Below, piece after piece: positions 31,351 through 42,071 of a DNA stretch of 64,000 bases (position 1 is the stretch's first letter; every line of letters starts with the position of its first letter). The notes under the pieces are model-generated. The model did no database searches. It saw only the letters and a list, made by a program, of their open reading frames with translations, and was not told where the DNA came from. This stretch comes from Corynespora cassiicola. Lineage: Eukaryota > Ascomycota > Dothideomycetes > Pleosporales > Corynesporascaceae. The position numbers and the translations under genes are program-made. The stretch covers positions 1,116,001-1,180,000 of the forward strand of contig JAEUWY010000001.1 of NCBI GenBank assembly GCA_022059125.1, given 5' to 3'.

Positions 31351-33397
31351 ATGGTTCGATGGAGCCGGCTCTTCAATAGTGACGGCCACGATAGGCGCCA
31401 TCGAATGCAGGACGAGGTGCGCGCACGTGAGTAGTCTCCCATCCACGCTCGTGGCCTTGTCCCCCGAAGTGAAGTGTTGCTGAATTGCCAAGTCTTGCCA
31501 ACCCGCCGTGATACCTTGCCGCCTCCGCCCGTTCCCGCCAAAGAGGTGACCAAGATTGCATTGCGCCTCAAGCACCAGATCGAACAGGTCATACCATGCG
31601 AGCTAGAAGAGTCCAAGGTCATACAGCCGCACAGCCCCATCCTCACCAATGCCGTCATCACGACAGCAAAGGAGGCTGGTGGGGAGCAGCACAGGGCCTG
31701 CATTGTGTACTGTCTGCTTATTGTCAAGAAGTGGTTTAAGAGACAGGCCCTGTGCGAGCTCTGGGATGCTGATCTCCATGACGTTCGTGCGGTAGCTGCC
31801 GAAATGATGGCCAAGCGCATCATCGAGGAGGAAGAGGACCTTGAGTACCTGCTTCAAGATGTCCTCCTCAAGCGGTATTCCATCCTTGTGAACGGAGAGG
31901 AGACTGTGCCTGCCAATGCCATAGAACGTGCTGTTGACCTGCACGCCCTTACCGTGATTGGCTCGTCGGGCTACCAGAAGTGCATCGCATACCTCTGGCG
32001 TGGCTGGCTGGTGCAGGACGACGATGACCCCAGCCGCTTCATCCCGTGGGAGAGAAAGACCAACACCAACTACTGGGCGCATCTGGATCCTGACCGAATG
32101 CGCGTTCCGCGCTACCAAAACATTGTTCAGATCGCCGTGTCCGTCATCTACCTCGCCCTATACACCGGCGCCATAAACACTATGAATCGTGATGGAGATC
32201 TGGACATCGTTGAAGGGCTGCTGTACATCTTCACGCTCGGGTTCGTCTGTGATGAAGTCGCCAAGTTTTGGAAGGTTGGTCGCTTCTACATTGGCTTCTG
32301 GAATGTCTTCAACTCTACCCTCTATTCCTTGCTCACAGTGTCCTTCATTATCCGAATGATTGCCATAGCCCAAGAGCGAGACAGCCATGTACGGGCGGAG
32401 TGGAACGCTTTTAGTTACAGCTTCTTGGCCTTTACTGCTCCCATGTTCTGGATGCGGCTACTCCTCTACCTAGACACTTTCCGCTTCTTCGGCGCCATGC
32501 TAGTCGTCCTCAAGGTCATGATGAGGGAGTCACTCATATTCTTTGTCATTCTCATCGTCGTCATTGTTGGCTTCCTGCAGGCTTTTATCGGCTTAGATGC
32601 TACTAACAATACCCTTACGGAAACTGGTTTCGTCATTCAAGCCATGTTGAACGCCATCATGCAGAGTCCAGAGTTTGAGGGATTCGAAGATTTTAGCGTA
32701 AGCTCACTCTCCTCTGCCTTTAGTCAACACTGACATGAACAAGCATCCTTTTGGTCTTATTCTCTACTACGTCTTTACCTTTGTAGTCATGGTCATCCTG
32801 CTCAACATCCTCATTGCCCTCTACAACAGCGCCTACGAAGACATCACCGAGAATGCCATCGACGAGTACATGGCCCTCTTCTCCCAAAAGACAATGCAGT
32901 TTGTCCGAGCTCCTGACGAGAATGTTTTCATCGCCCCCTTCAACCTCATTGAGATGTTCTTCCTCATCCTACCTTTTGAGTGGTGGCTCCCACAAGACAA
33001 GTACAACCGCCTCAACGACTACGTCATGGGCACCATATACTCGCCTCTCCTCGTAATCACTGCCTTCCTCGAGACGCAGCAAGCCCACCGCGTCAGGCAC
33101 AACCGTCGCAGGGGCGAAGACGATGACGATGAGGTCCATGAATGGGAACAGGTTCTTCATGAATGCGACTTTGAGTCTGATGGATGGGACAAGAAGGTCC
33201 AGCAGTCCAAGCCAAATGTCGAGTTTGATACAGCTGTGTTGGAGGTCAGGAAGCTGCAGACCGAAGTCGCCGAGCTCAAGGAGCTCATCCTCGACCTCAA
33301 GAAGGGCGGATGGGGCAACGATACCTTGAAAGAGAGTAGATTCGGCAACGAAAAGCTCGGCGAGAGTAGCGAGAGTGTGGGAGCTAGGGAGGAGTAA
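31351..33397 (+). CDS. yvc1: Yvc1-like vacuolar TRP cation channel
   Basis: Exons 31351-31426, 31493-32697 and 32744-33397 encode about 644 residues. Yvc1 releases calcium from the vacuole under osmotic or mechanical stress. The N-terminal third is a soluble helical domain (ACIVYCLLIVKKWFKRQA, EEEEDLEYLLQDVLLKRYS). A membrane core follows (about 230-500), including YIFTLGFVCDEVAKFWKVG, FWNVFNSTLYSLLTVSFIIRM, LIFFVILIVVIVGFLQAFIG and FVVMVILLNILIALYNSAY, with a short pore-like segment between the last two. The second intron (46 nt) splits the pore-to-last-helix region. The C-terminus has an acidic cluster (RRGEDDDDEVHEWEQ) and a short coiled coil (VRKLQTEVAELKELILDLK). Membership in the fungal TRP-Y family is clear; vacuolar location is by family. 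Confidence 0.93.
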
Positions 33398-34768
33398 GTC
33401 TGTTTGCTTGGCTCATTTTCTTCTCCCGGTTATGCAGTCTTGTTGTTGACGGTCCACAGAGCGAGAACAGACGGTGGTTTCTCTGCGACGAGCGATTGGC
33501 ATTCCGATTGATTGTCCTTTTGTTTCCGATGCGTTACGAGTCGATGCTTATCATGATATTCCCACTTGAGCGATGTTCTCCGGAGGTTTTTATTCTTGCA
33601 AAATGTTGCTAGTAAATACCCTCCCCCATCCTTATTCGAATTCGAATCGACTGATGTCTTTTCTGAGCTTGAATGACTCGTGTCGTACTTGCCAGTGGTT
33701 CCAAAGCCTGATGTTTTTCCGATATGGCTGTTTTGGCCATGGATTGTGAGAGGAGGGGGGCTTAGTCAGCATTACACTCATTATCAGTCTTGCCGGCCAT
33801 GCCGTCTTAGCCATTCACATATGGTTGTATATGTGGGTGTGATCGAGGATCTGAAATATACCGTCCTGATATAGTTTTTCCTCCGGTCCAGATATCGTGC
33901 GCGACATGACATTTTTCGGGTTAGGAGAGTTGATTTTGGAGCCGACAAAATATTTATTGACTGTTAGAAACACGCATTATACTTCTTAGCTGGGAGTGAG
34001 CTGTATAATTACATGCATTGGTTGCTTGTAACGAGGTGGTGTATGGCCAGTTGGTCGCACGCGAAGCCGCGCTTGTTGGTGTCTGTCAACGTCACCTCTA
34101 GGTTTGCCATATCCCGGTCGCATTATTCTAAACAACAAAACAAAAACACCAGGTTCTTGATAGGTTTCAATATATCCGGAGTTCGTTCAGCTATATTTCT
34201 TGGGTTTCTTTTTTTGTGATCTCGTGAGGGTGGTCTTGTACCAGTTGGCCACATGTACTTCGCCATCTTGAAAACCTCAAGGAGCACCAGCAGTGGCAAG
34301 CATGGCAACATTGCTTGATTGCTATACGTCTGTTGATCTAGTGCCAGCAAGCCCCCCCAGATTTTTAATCTTTAGCAAGTCTCTTGGTGGAAAAATTGAA
34401 ATCCACTGTAGTGATCAAGATTCAGACTCTGGTTCTTTCACTTCCAACCGCATCCTCATTGCTTTCACTATCACCACCTCGGCTCAAAGAGCGCTCCCTT
34501 TACGCGTCAAACACAATGCACAAATCAGAACAAAAAATTCCGCCTCTTGGGCCGCCGAATTTTGCTCTTCTGCCTGCTTTTTACCCACCCCGCACCTAGG
34601 GCTCCTTCGCCTGCCAAAAGTATTCACGCTCTGATTTATCCAACGAGCACCTTTATCCGCGCTTTAGTTCTCCTTGCTTGCCGAGATATCTCACTAGCCG
34701 CTCGGCTGCACGACTGCTACCCTGCTTGGCGACCGCTGCTGAGCTAAGATATAGCAGGCTGGTCACGG
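33398..34768. other. Intergenic region
   Basis: No supportable gene. The stretch is moderately AT-rich with isolated short frames. Weak copies of the 19-bp array unit (for example CGGCTGCACGACTGCTACC near 34711) may begin before the clear array at 34769. Confidence 0.5.
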
Positions 34769-35069
34769 AGCTACACGGAGCTACACGGTGACTATACAGC
34801 TTAGGAACTGCGGGTGAGCTACAAGTCCGTGCTCAAGGTACAAGACCACAGTCACGATAAATAGCTGTTACTGAGCTTAACGGCCGTCGGTGAGCGACCA
34901 AACCGCCACCAAGCTCGGAGCAGCAGTCCAGCTATACAACTGCCGTCGAGTTACGCACTTACCGTCTGCTAAACTAAAGTCTTCAGATTTCTTGACTGTG
35001 GTCAAGATCCCAAGCTACACGACTGCCGTCGAGATACAAGACAGCAGTCAAGCTACGTAGCCATCAACC
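34769..35069 (+). repeat. Degenerate 19-bp tandem array
   Basis: Units that begin AGCTAC or a close variant recur in exact 19-bp register at 34779, 34798, 34817, 34836, then 34874, 34893, 34912, and (after one 18-bp unit) 34930 and 34949. They resume at 35013, 35032 and 35051. The best-preserved units are AGCTATACAACTGCCGTCG (34930-34948) and AGCTACACGACTGCCGTCG (35013-35031). A 10-bp partial unit stands at 34769 and an 11-bp unit at 34863. The array ends about 35 bp before the next ATG, so it probably lies in the promoter or 5' leader of that gene. Confidence 0.85.
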
Positions 35070-35103
35070 TTCATAGTCACCGTCCAAGTGCACAACCGTC
35101 ACC

Positions 35104-36885
35104 ATGGACGAGCCCATCCGCAAGCCCCAAGACATTCTCGACCGCGCTTCCCGCCCGCAGATTCAGTCTCGTTTCGTCCCCAAGAAGCGTGATTGGCGCT
35201 ATGCTACTGGTGTTTTCCAGCACGACGACCATGAGCAAGGCTCTTGGAAAGTGTGCACCACTTGGGATTACATGGACTTGGATGCCAGTTTAGGCAAAAA
35301 GGAAGGCAAATTCAAGGCAACGCGGAAGAAAAAGTCCCCAGAATCATCAAGGAAGACTGCACACTCAAGGAATAAAGAAACGTCTAAGCCTATGAGCACC
35401 ACTTTCTTCAAGAGCGTTACCCAACTTCCGGCTGCTACCTCAAAGAACGCGCCTAGTGACAATGAACCTATCCAAAAGTTCAACCTCCGACAGAAATCTA
35501 ATGCGGCATCCGATAAGGGGAATGGCACGTTTAAATGGGTTCCCGTCGGTCTCATTGCCGTCTTGAAATTCACTGGTCTCGACATCGCCTGCGTCGACCA
35601 GATCCCCGTCAATTTCAAGGGTAATAGCAGCAAAAAAGCCGACTCTCTCGCGAAACCCACAACAGTAAAGCTAGGCCTCACTCCTAAAGCGGTAGCTCCC
35701 CGTGGTGGGCATAAGCCTGCCCACAGTAGTCCACAACAGTCGCCATCCCTGGACCTCATTCCCTTTCAACGCGAATTCGTCGACAACACCCAAGAGTTCA
35801 ACATGTGCAAAGTCCTCTCCCGCATCCGCACCTCCAACCGCGCATCTACTCTCGATACCAGGTACAACTTCATCCCATCAGCCGTCCCCTGCGACTCCAT
35901 CTTCCCCCCGGGAATCCCTCTCTCCAGTAAAGAGATACTGGCCTACTTCCCGCACTCAATCCGCCACACAGACGTTCTCCGCCGCCTAGTGAACAACAAC
36001 TACCGCGGCCGCGACATCCAAGAAATGATAGCCTGGTTCCGCGGCGTGCCCCCGTCCCGCATCCGCATCAGCGCGGCCGACATCCACAAAACAGCCCGCC
36101 ACCTCGTCACGCCCTCGATCCCAGACTTCAGACCCACCAGGCAGTGGAAGGGCACGCCAGGCCGCACCCTGCACACCGCCCACCTCTCGGCCGGCCCCTT
36201 CCTCGAGCAGCGCGCAGAGGGCTTCGCAGCGCCCACCTTCACCGAGCTCGTCGCCGGCCTCGCAACCCTGCCCACGGGCTTGCACGCCCGCGAGCTCACC
36301 GCCGCGCTCGAGTGGTGGCTCCAGCACCGCGGATGCTTCGCGCCGCCGCTCGAGTTCTCCGTCCTGCACGTTCGGGCGCTGATCCTCGCGCTGCGGATCC
36401 CGATCCGCGGGTGTGGGCGGCGCAATCTGGATCGCGTGGCGCTGCGCGAGTGGGCGGATAACGGGGCGTTTACGCGCCGCGGCTTGGAGGAGGTTGTGGG
36501 CTCTGCGGCGCCTGGGGAGAGCTGGGGAAGGGTTTGGGCGGAGGGGCGGAGGAGGAAGGCGCGTAGGACGGAGGCGGAGAGAGAGGCAGACGCACCCCGT
36601 CTCCCCGGCTCGGTAGCGTTCAACCTCCGCGACGTATTCACCTTCCCCTTCTTCGCTATGCACAGCCTGTGTTGCGAGGCGCTGAGGTTGGGCATCGGCA
36701 AGGCGGAGAGGGCAAGGGAGGTGCGGATTCGTGGAGAGGAGTGTATGAGGTTGGAGGTGCCGGTGCCGTCGGAGTCCCCTACTCCTGCTCCCCCGTTTCT
36801 GGCCCTCGTTGGGGATAGTGGCCGCTTTACAGCGAGGATGAATGAGTTTCCAGGCATTTTTTATGTTGATGATGGGCGGGGCTGA
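35104..36885 (+). CDS. Orphan hypothetical protein
   Basis: Single exon, 593 residues. The first about 210 residues are basic and disordered (KFKATRKKKSPESSRKTAHSR). The rest is more ordered, with ALEWWLQHRGCF and LILALRIPIRGCGRRN near 405-445. Within it, segments around 285-345 (ILAYFPHSIRHTDVLRRLV and IQEMIAWFRG) look helical. An Arg/Glu-rich stretch (RRRKARRTEAEREAD) follows at about 483-497. No known domain, signal peptide or membrane helix. Bases about 36140-36600 are much more GC-rich than either end of the gene. The start is the first ATG after the 19-bp array and sits in a good context (CACCATGG). A nuclear or nucleic-acid role is possible from the basic N-terminus, but this is only inference. 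Confidence 0.75.
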   Translation: MDEPIRKPQDILDRASRPQIQSRFVPKKRDWRYATGVFQHDDHEQGSWKVCTTWDYMDLDASLGKKEGKFKATRKKKSPESSRKTAHSRNKETSKPMSTTFFKSVTQLPAATSKNAPSDNEPIQKFNLRQKSNAASDKGNGTFKWVPVGLIAVLKFTGLDIACVDQIPVNFKGNSSKKADSLAKPTTVKLGLTPKAVAPRGGHKPAHSSPQQSPSLDLIPFQREFVDNTQEFNMCKVLSRIRTSNRASTLDTRYNFIPSAVPCDSIFPPGIPLSSKEILAYFPHSIRHTDVLRRLVNNNYRGRDIQEMIAWFRGVPPSRIRISAADIHKTARHLVTPSIPDFRPTRQWKGTPGRTLHTAHLSAGPFLEQRAEGFAAPTFTELVAGLATLPTGLHARELTAALEWWLQHRGCFAPPLEFSVLHVRALILALRIPIRGCGRRNLDRVALREWADNGAFTRRGLEEVVGSAAPGESWGRVWAEGRRRKARRTEAEREADAPRLPGSVAFNLRDVFTFPFFAMHSLCCEALRLGIGKAERAREVRIRGEECMRLEVPVPSESPTPAPPFLALVGDSGRFTARMNEFPGIFYVDDGRG

Positions 36886-37614
36886 CTTGTTTTTCCGAAG
36901 AGATTGTGGTAGTAAGGGGGGGAGAGAAAGGGAGAGGGTAAGGGTTTAGAAGATGATGGAGGAGGCGAAGAGGGAATTGTGGAGGATGGGGGAGGATATT
37001 CAATCTTTAGGGGAGGAGGGAGTGTAAGATAGTGTAACATTAGTGTACGATGTTAGAGAAGATCCAGTGTGTTATGATGACGTGATATTTTCTCTGCAGT
37101 AAGTACCAGGTATGTAGCTGAAGACCTGTGAGGACAGAATATTAGATTTAAGCGATCAGGGCCTAGTAACTGGCTGAGCTTTATTGTGGGATACTGTCTT
37201 GTTTACGTTAGGACCCTACTGTCTTGACGTTGCTATTTCGAGAAAGCATTCTGGAGGCTCCACAGCACTATAATCAAGAATAGAAAGTATCCAGATTCAG
37301 TTGGAATGTGTGGTGTAGTTGCTGCATAACACAGTCTACAGGAGCTTTAGTAGCTCAGTCTTCATACTTCATAACCACCGCCCAACGCCGAATGCTGCAT
37401 CCACTTTTGGTAATTCTCAGCCGTACCTAGGAAACTTTTCATGTCATAGCCCTCTCGAGGAGCTCAGCACAGCAAAATTACAAGTGCAGCCATTCGATCA
37501 GCTCAGGGCATCTCGGATTGCCCGGCGACCCCAATCACACCTCAGCACCGTTCTTGGTATTATTGCTCAAGTTTCCGGACTCCACCAAAGTGAGCAGTCC
37601 CATTTCGATACCGT
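36886..37614. other. Intergenic region between convergent genes
   Basis: No supportable gene. A purine-rich tract (GGGAGAGAAAGGGAGAGGG-like) runs at about 36917-37020. Confidence 0.5.
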
Positions 37615-38642
37615 CTAGTCGGCCTCGGCAACGCCACCCTCATCGCTCGTGCTCTCGTCTTCGTCACCGCTGACTTCCTGGTTCTCACGCTCCCTCTTCT
37701 CCATGAGAGCAGCGAGCTCGGCGTCATCGTTCTCGGTAACAGCCTTGGGTGCCATCTTGACAACACAGCTTCCGCCAGCCTTGGTGATGCTTTCTTCAAT
37801 TTCCTTGATCGACTGTTCCAGGGTGGCGATACCGACGTTCTTGTCGAGACACTGAGAAGTGAGGACTGCAAAGGTCAGCGCACTCTAGTAGGGAACGCGC
37901 AGAGACATACCGTAAAGAGGGGGCGACACAAGCTTGACCTTGACCTGGGTGTCGGCCGTGTTCTTGGCCTCGGCGCACCGCAGAGCAGTCTTGACGGCGT
38001 CGATACCCTCGTAGCCGAAGCAGGTAACTTCAATGTCGGAACGGACCTTGGTGGGCTGGGGCATCAGCCTCTTGCCAATGTAGCTCTGGAGCTCCTCCTT
38101 GACCACGTCGTTGGGGAAGGTAATGTCGTTCCAGACGTCGGGGTTGGTGATGCTGAGCTTGAAGGCATCGATCGAATGTCCGTACTTCTTGTTCAGCGGC
38201 CAGCCAATAGTCTGGTACAGCTCCTCGATGGGCGTATTGGTCTTCTCGGCGACGTGGCGCATGATGGAGTGCACCATCTTGGACTTGTTGTAGCGCTCCT
38301 CGCACTTGACAATATCCTCGGGGGACACACGACGCTTGGACAGATCAATGTAACCCTTGTCCTTGTCGACACGCAGCACGACGACGACCTCGTTGCGGCC
38401 GACCCTGATGAGCTTCTGGATACTCCTGATACGACGACGCGACAACTCGGAGAGCAGAATCATGCCGTCGATGTTGTCTGCTTCGTCAGCACGTGATGGA
38501 TACACGATGGCGGTGCGCATTTACCATATTCCAGCAATTTCACGTAGGCGCCCATCTCGGCAATCTGCTTCACGTTCACCATGACGAAGCTCTCCACCTC
38601 CGGGTACTTCTCCTCATAAAACCGGCAATTTGTCAGAGACAT
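37615..38642 (-). CDS. sui2: Translation initiation factor eIF2 alpha subunit
   Basis: eIF2 carries initiator Met-tRNA to the ribosome, and phosphorylation of alpha shuts down translation under stress. Minus-strand exons are 38525-38642, 37911-38477 and 37615-37865, giving 311 residues. The N-terminal S1 domain (about 15-90) contains the phosphorylation loop [20 protein letters not shown]; the target serine is residue 52 counting Met (Ser51 in the usual numbering). The helical domain ([21 protein letters not shown]) and the C-terminal alpha-beta domain ([20 protein letters not shown]) follow. The tail is acidic ([12 protein letters not shown]). The length is standard. Introns are 47 and 45 nt with gtaaat/gtatgt donors. 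Confidence 0.97.
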
Positions 38643-39837
38643 GTTGGCTGTATGTGTACAATCGAACAGGTGGTGGGAAAAAGGCCGCTCGGTATAGCGA
38701 TGTGGGGTGGGTGTGGGTTTTTGCGCTCTGGGTCGAAGCGTGCGTTCGGATCGACTCGACGAGAGAGAGAGGTGTGAGGATGGGCCGCTCGGTGTGGACT
38801 GGGGTTTCGTGGCAGGCGGGAGTCGACGGTAGTGGTGGACTGGTCCTGGGTTGGGCGGCGATGATGGCCGTGAGTCAAAGATTTGTGTGCACCGCGGGGC
38901 GGCAATGCCAAGATTTCTGGGCGCTATCCCCTTTCCGGAATCGGCGCTTTTCCCCACCACTCCTCTCCAGGGCTACAGGGCTCTTGTCCAGGGCTCTCAT
39001 CTAGCTCTAGACCGACCACAGATGCACTGTCGTTTCTTACCTGACTAGCTTGTTCAGTCTTTGACATTAAATCCGTGGTCATTCAATTGACACGAGCACG
39101 AGCCTTCATGAAGCTGCAATCGCATCCTGCCAGAGATTGAAAACGCGCCCTTGAATCTATCCGATATTCGGATTGTGCATATCATCCTGCCCTTTTTTCC
39201 TTTTTTTCATCGTATGTTTGCACTGAAACCACTGGGTCTATTTACACCTGTCTCTCCGCACGACCACAACCGCCCTGGTGGCGAAAGCTGTTCAACGCCA
39301 CCAAGCATACTCTCGCCTCAATCATATGCGCATTACTCGCGTCCCAGTTCATTTCTTCGAATCCTCCCATTCCATTGGATACTATGCTGTGCCGCAAACA
39401 AACTTGCCATCACCTTCAGCACTGGCCAGACGACGCCGCCACATCTTCCCACGTGACGGTTTCGCCGCACTGCATCCCGTTTTGAATAGCTTCAATATCT
39501 CCTTTTTCCAAATCTATGTCCGTAATCTAGCAGAGATTGGCACTCGATATCAACAAAACTAGGCAGCAACTCCATTGCTTTCAACATTGAGAGAGGTGCT
39601 CGTCTCTACTTCACAAACTTGACCTCTACAACACAGTGAGAAACACCAAGTTGGACAGACACTTGGCAGAATAAATAAGTGCAACTATTCTGACTAGGAT
39701 TCAGATCCCACATAGACCTTTTAGGCTCGTAACCGTGCCATAGTCAGCCAAATCCATGGGCTCCAGGAGTACTTCACCTCGGTGTCTGCATCCGATGGGC
39801 TATCTCTGGATTGCCCCAGCCTAGCATTCGTTACCTC
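38643..39837. other. Intergenic region
   Basis: No gene could be supported. A 5' exon with the missing signal peptide of the CFEM gene may lie in the last few hundred bases: its reading frame stays open upstream to 39733. Confidence 0.45.
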
Positions 39838-40632
39838 ATGGCTCCGTTCGATACGCTGCCTTCATGTGCTGTATGTTGATACTATCTCTCTACCATTGAC
39901 AACTTTACTCAACTTAGCCAGGAAGACTGTTGGAACCAGGGTCGCAACCAATGCAATGCGGCTGCTGACCAAACTAAATGCATCTGCGAGGAGGTTCCCG
40001 TTCTGACTGCCCTCGTTCGATGCAGTGCAAAGTTCTGTTCGACGGGCGACTGGATACAGTATACACATAGACTGTGTGGCTCCGACAATATCGCCCCAGT
40101 CGTTAGCCTACTAGCATCATACTCTCCGGCCGCGACCGTTATGGTTCACCAAATTGGCTCCTCTTCTTTTACATCCTCTTCGGCTGGCTCCACAACTACT
40201 ACATTCGCCCCAACCCAAGATGTGTCGCACCCTTCGGCAACGGCGGCATTAACATCGAGTTCGTGGACACAGTCAATGTCAGGGGCTGCGACAGCTACTG
40301 GTACCCCACAGTCTACACCGTCTACAAAAAGTCCCGGACTTTCTGTCAATGCAGTCGCTGGTCTCTCGGTGGGAATGACTCTGCTGAGTGTTCTGCTTGT
40401 ATTTGGCGCCTACGTTTTCTGGCGTCGGAAGAAGCAAATGCTCCCAGTGCTGAGAAAGCGTACTTCGGACTTATCAGACAACGAGAAAAGCCCATCGACA
40501 TGTGAACCGGACAAAGTTGCCGGTCCGTGTTACGAGGTAGCCGAGCGGCCTTTTAGTCCAAAGGAACTAGAAGAGAGACACGGAATGGAAGTTGCGCGTA
40601 AAAGAGAAGGGAGATTAGAATTACCGGAATGA
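39838..40632 (+). CDS. CFEM-domain single-pass membrane protein (N-terminus unresolved)
   Basis: Exons 39838-39870 and 39922-40632 (intron gtatgt...ccag, 51 nt) give 247 residues. Eight cysteines at 10, 14, 22, 31, 33, 45, 50 and 63 follow the CFEM spacing, including the diagnostic LPSCA start and CxC pair (KCICEE). A Ser/Thr-rich stalk follows (about 88-150), then one transmembrane helix (about 155-178, AVAGLSVGMTLLSVLLVFGAYV). The cytoplasmic tail is basic then charged (FWRRKKQ). CFEM proteins sit at the fungal surface and may bind haem or act as receptors. No signal peptide precedes the domain in this exon, so a short upstream exon is expected. I could not place it. Confidence 0.75.
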
Positions 40633-42071
40633 CGAACAGACGGGACTTTGCGCGAACACTGGTCATTGCGAGCGCCTGGACAAGCTTTCTCTCTCCACAC
40701 ATGTCGCTGATGGACGGCCCGATTCTGAAAGCGTATCTGGATGGTGCGCTTCACTTATCCTAAGAAACCCCACCGGTGGATTACACCATGCTTTCCTCCA
40801 GCCAGCTCTTGAATGGCAAACGTAGCATTGTGGCTTTGAGACCCTCGAACGCTTTCGCTGTAGTTGAATCATACTCGACCAACAAATACTCGCAAGGTAC
40901 CGCCGCTGATTCTGCCTGCTTGACTTCTTTGGTTGCTTTTGTTTTTGTAGACCCCAACACTTTGCTCACAAGCCAGACTTTGCCCGTCCATCCCACCACC
41001 ATTAATCAGCTCCTCCCTAATCTTTACGCCCTGTTACTCTCTCTCTGCCTGCACGCTTGTCGTCGAGCCGCTTACCCGAGGGTGGATTTCGGAAGTACAT
41101 CCGGTCTGCAATGCGTTTTGAATCAGTCGTGTTTGACTGCAGGTCAAGACGAGTCCAAGAAAAGAGCCAAACATTGCTTTTAAGGTTTTGGGGTGTATGG
41201 GTGAATCCGGCCTTCTGGGAGCCTGGGTTTTAGCGCGTCCCCACAGCATGGCGTTCCCGACGGCTTCATGCCTGATGTTGTGGCCTGCAGCCTCCGGAAC
41301 GCCTCCGAACCGTCACCTTGCAGCATCCCACCACCGGTCATCGACAATCGTGCAGATGCGTGGCGTACGAGTAAGGAAATGTATTCTCGAAGCCCTGAGC
41401 CTCGTGGCCAGCACTAATCTATTGCATAACCAATCTCCCATTGTTTTTTTGTGCGTCGTCAATTACGCTTGTCACTCTCGAACCCCTTTGAGTTAGATGG
41501 ATCATCCTCGCAATGACACCATCTAGAACAGCAATTCCAACTCCACGTATCCGAACCACTCTCTATGCGCCTGGCCGGCTTCACGCTGGCACGCCAGTCT
41601 CGCACAGCGTATACGCCCCAGATGCGTAAGCCAAGCAACCCAATGAGTGCTCACAAACGCGGGCTGTTGCTGCAAGCGCAACGCTGCCGTCTGACATTTT
41701 TGATAAAACCCGGGCTGCCACGTCCCGCCAGCGCGTCAACGTTTGAAAGCGCGCGCAACGCCCGTGGCTGTGCTTTGAGTCGCGCACTCTACGTGGCGCT
41801 AGTGTCGCAGCATTTGGAACTTTGACTACGAACACTGGCTGTGGGCGGATGGCGCCCCTGCCGGTTTCATCTCGGAGTTGATACATTATGCTCAGCACGC
41901 CCCGGCCAACCCCTTTTGGCATCCGAATTGCGATCTGTTGGTGAACCACGGCGCCTGATCTCCCTCCTGATATTATTACTTGAGGTAGACTTCCCGCTTT
42001 GCGACTGCCAGCATCCCTCCAGGCCGGCTTTATTATCGTTTGCGCGCTGTAGGAGTATATGACGAGTCAAC
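40633..42071. other. Intergenic region
   Basis: No supportable gene. Short frames on both strands lack motifs. The last 100 bp hold the tvp38 leader. Confidence 0.5.

Noticed and set aside
34769..35069. Considered as a CRISPR array
   Set aside because: The units are contiguous and degenerate with no unique spacers, and the host is a eukaryote.
36000..36857. 285-codon minus-strand frame within the 35104-36885 gene
   Set aside because: This is a GC-rich shadow. The plus-strand frame is longer, has a good ATG context and balanced composition.
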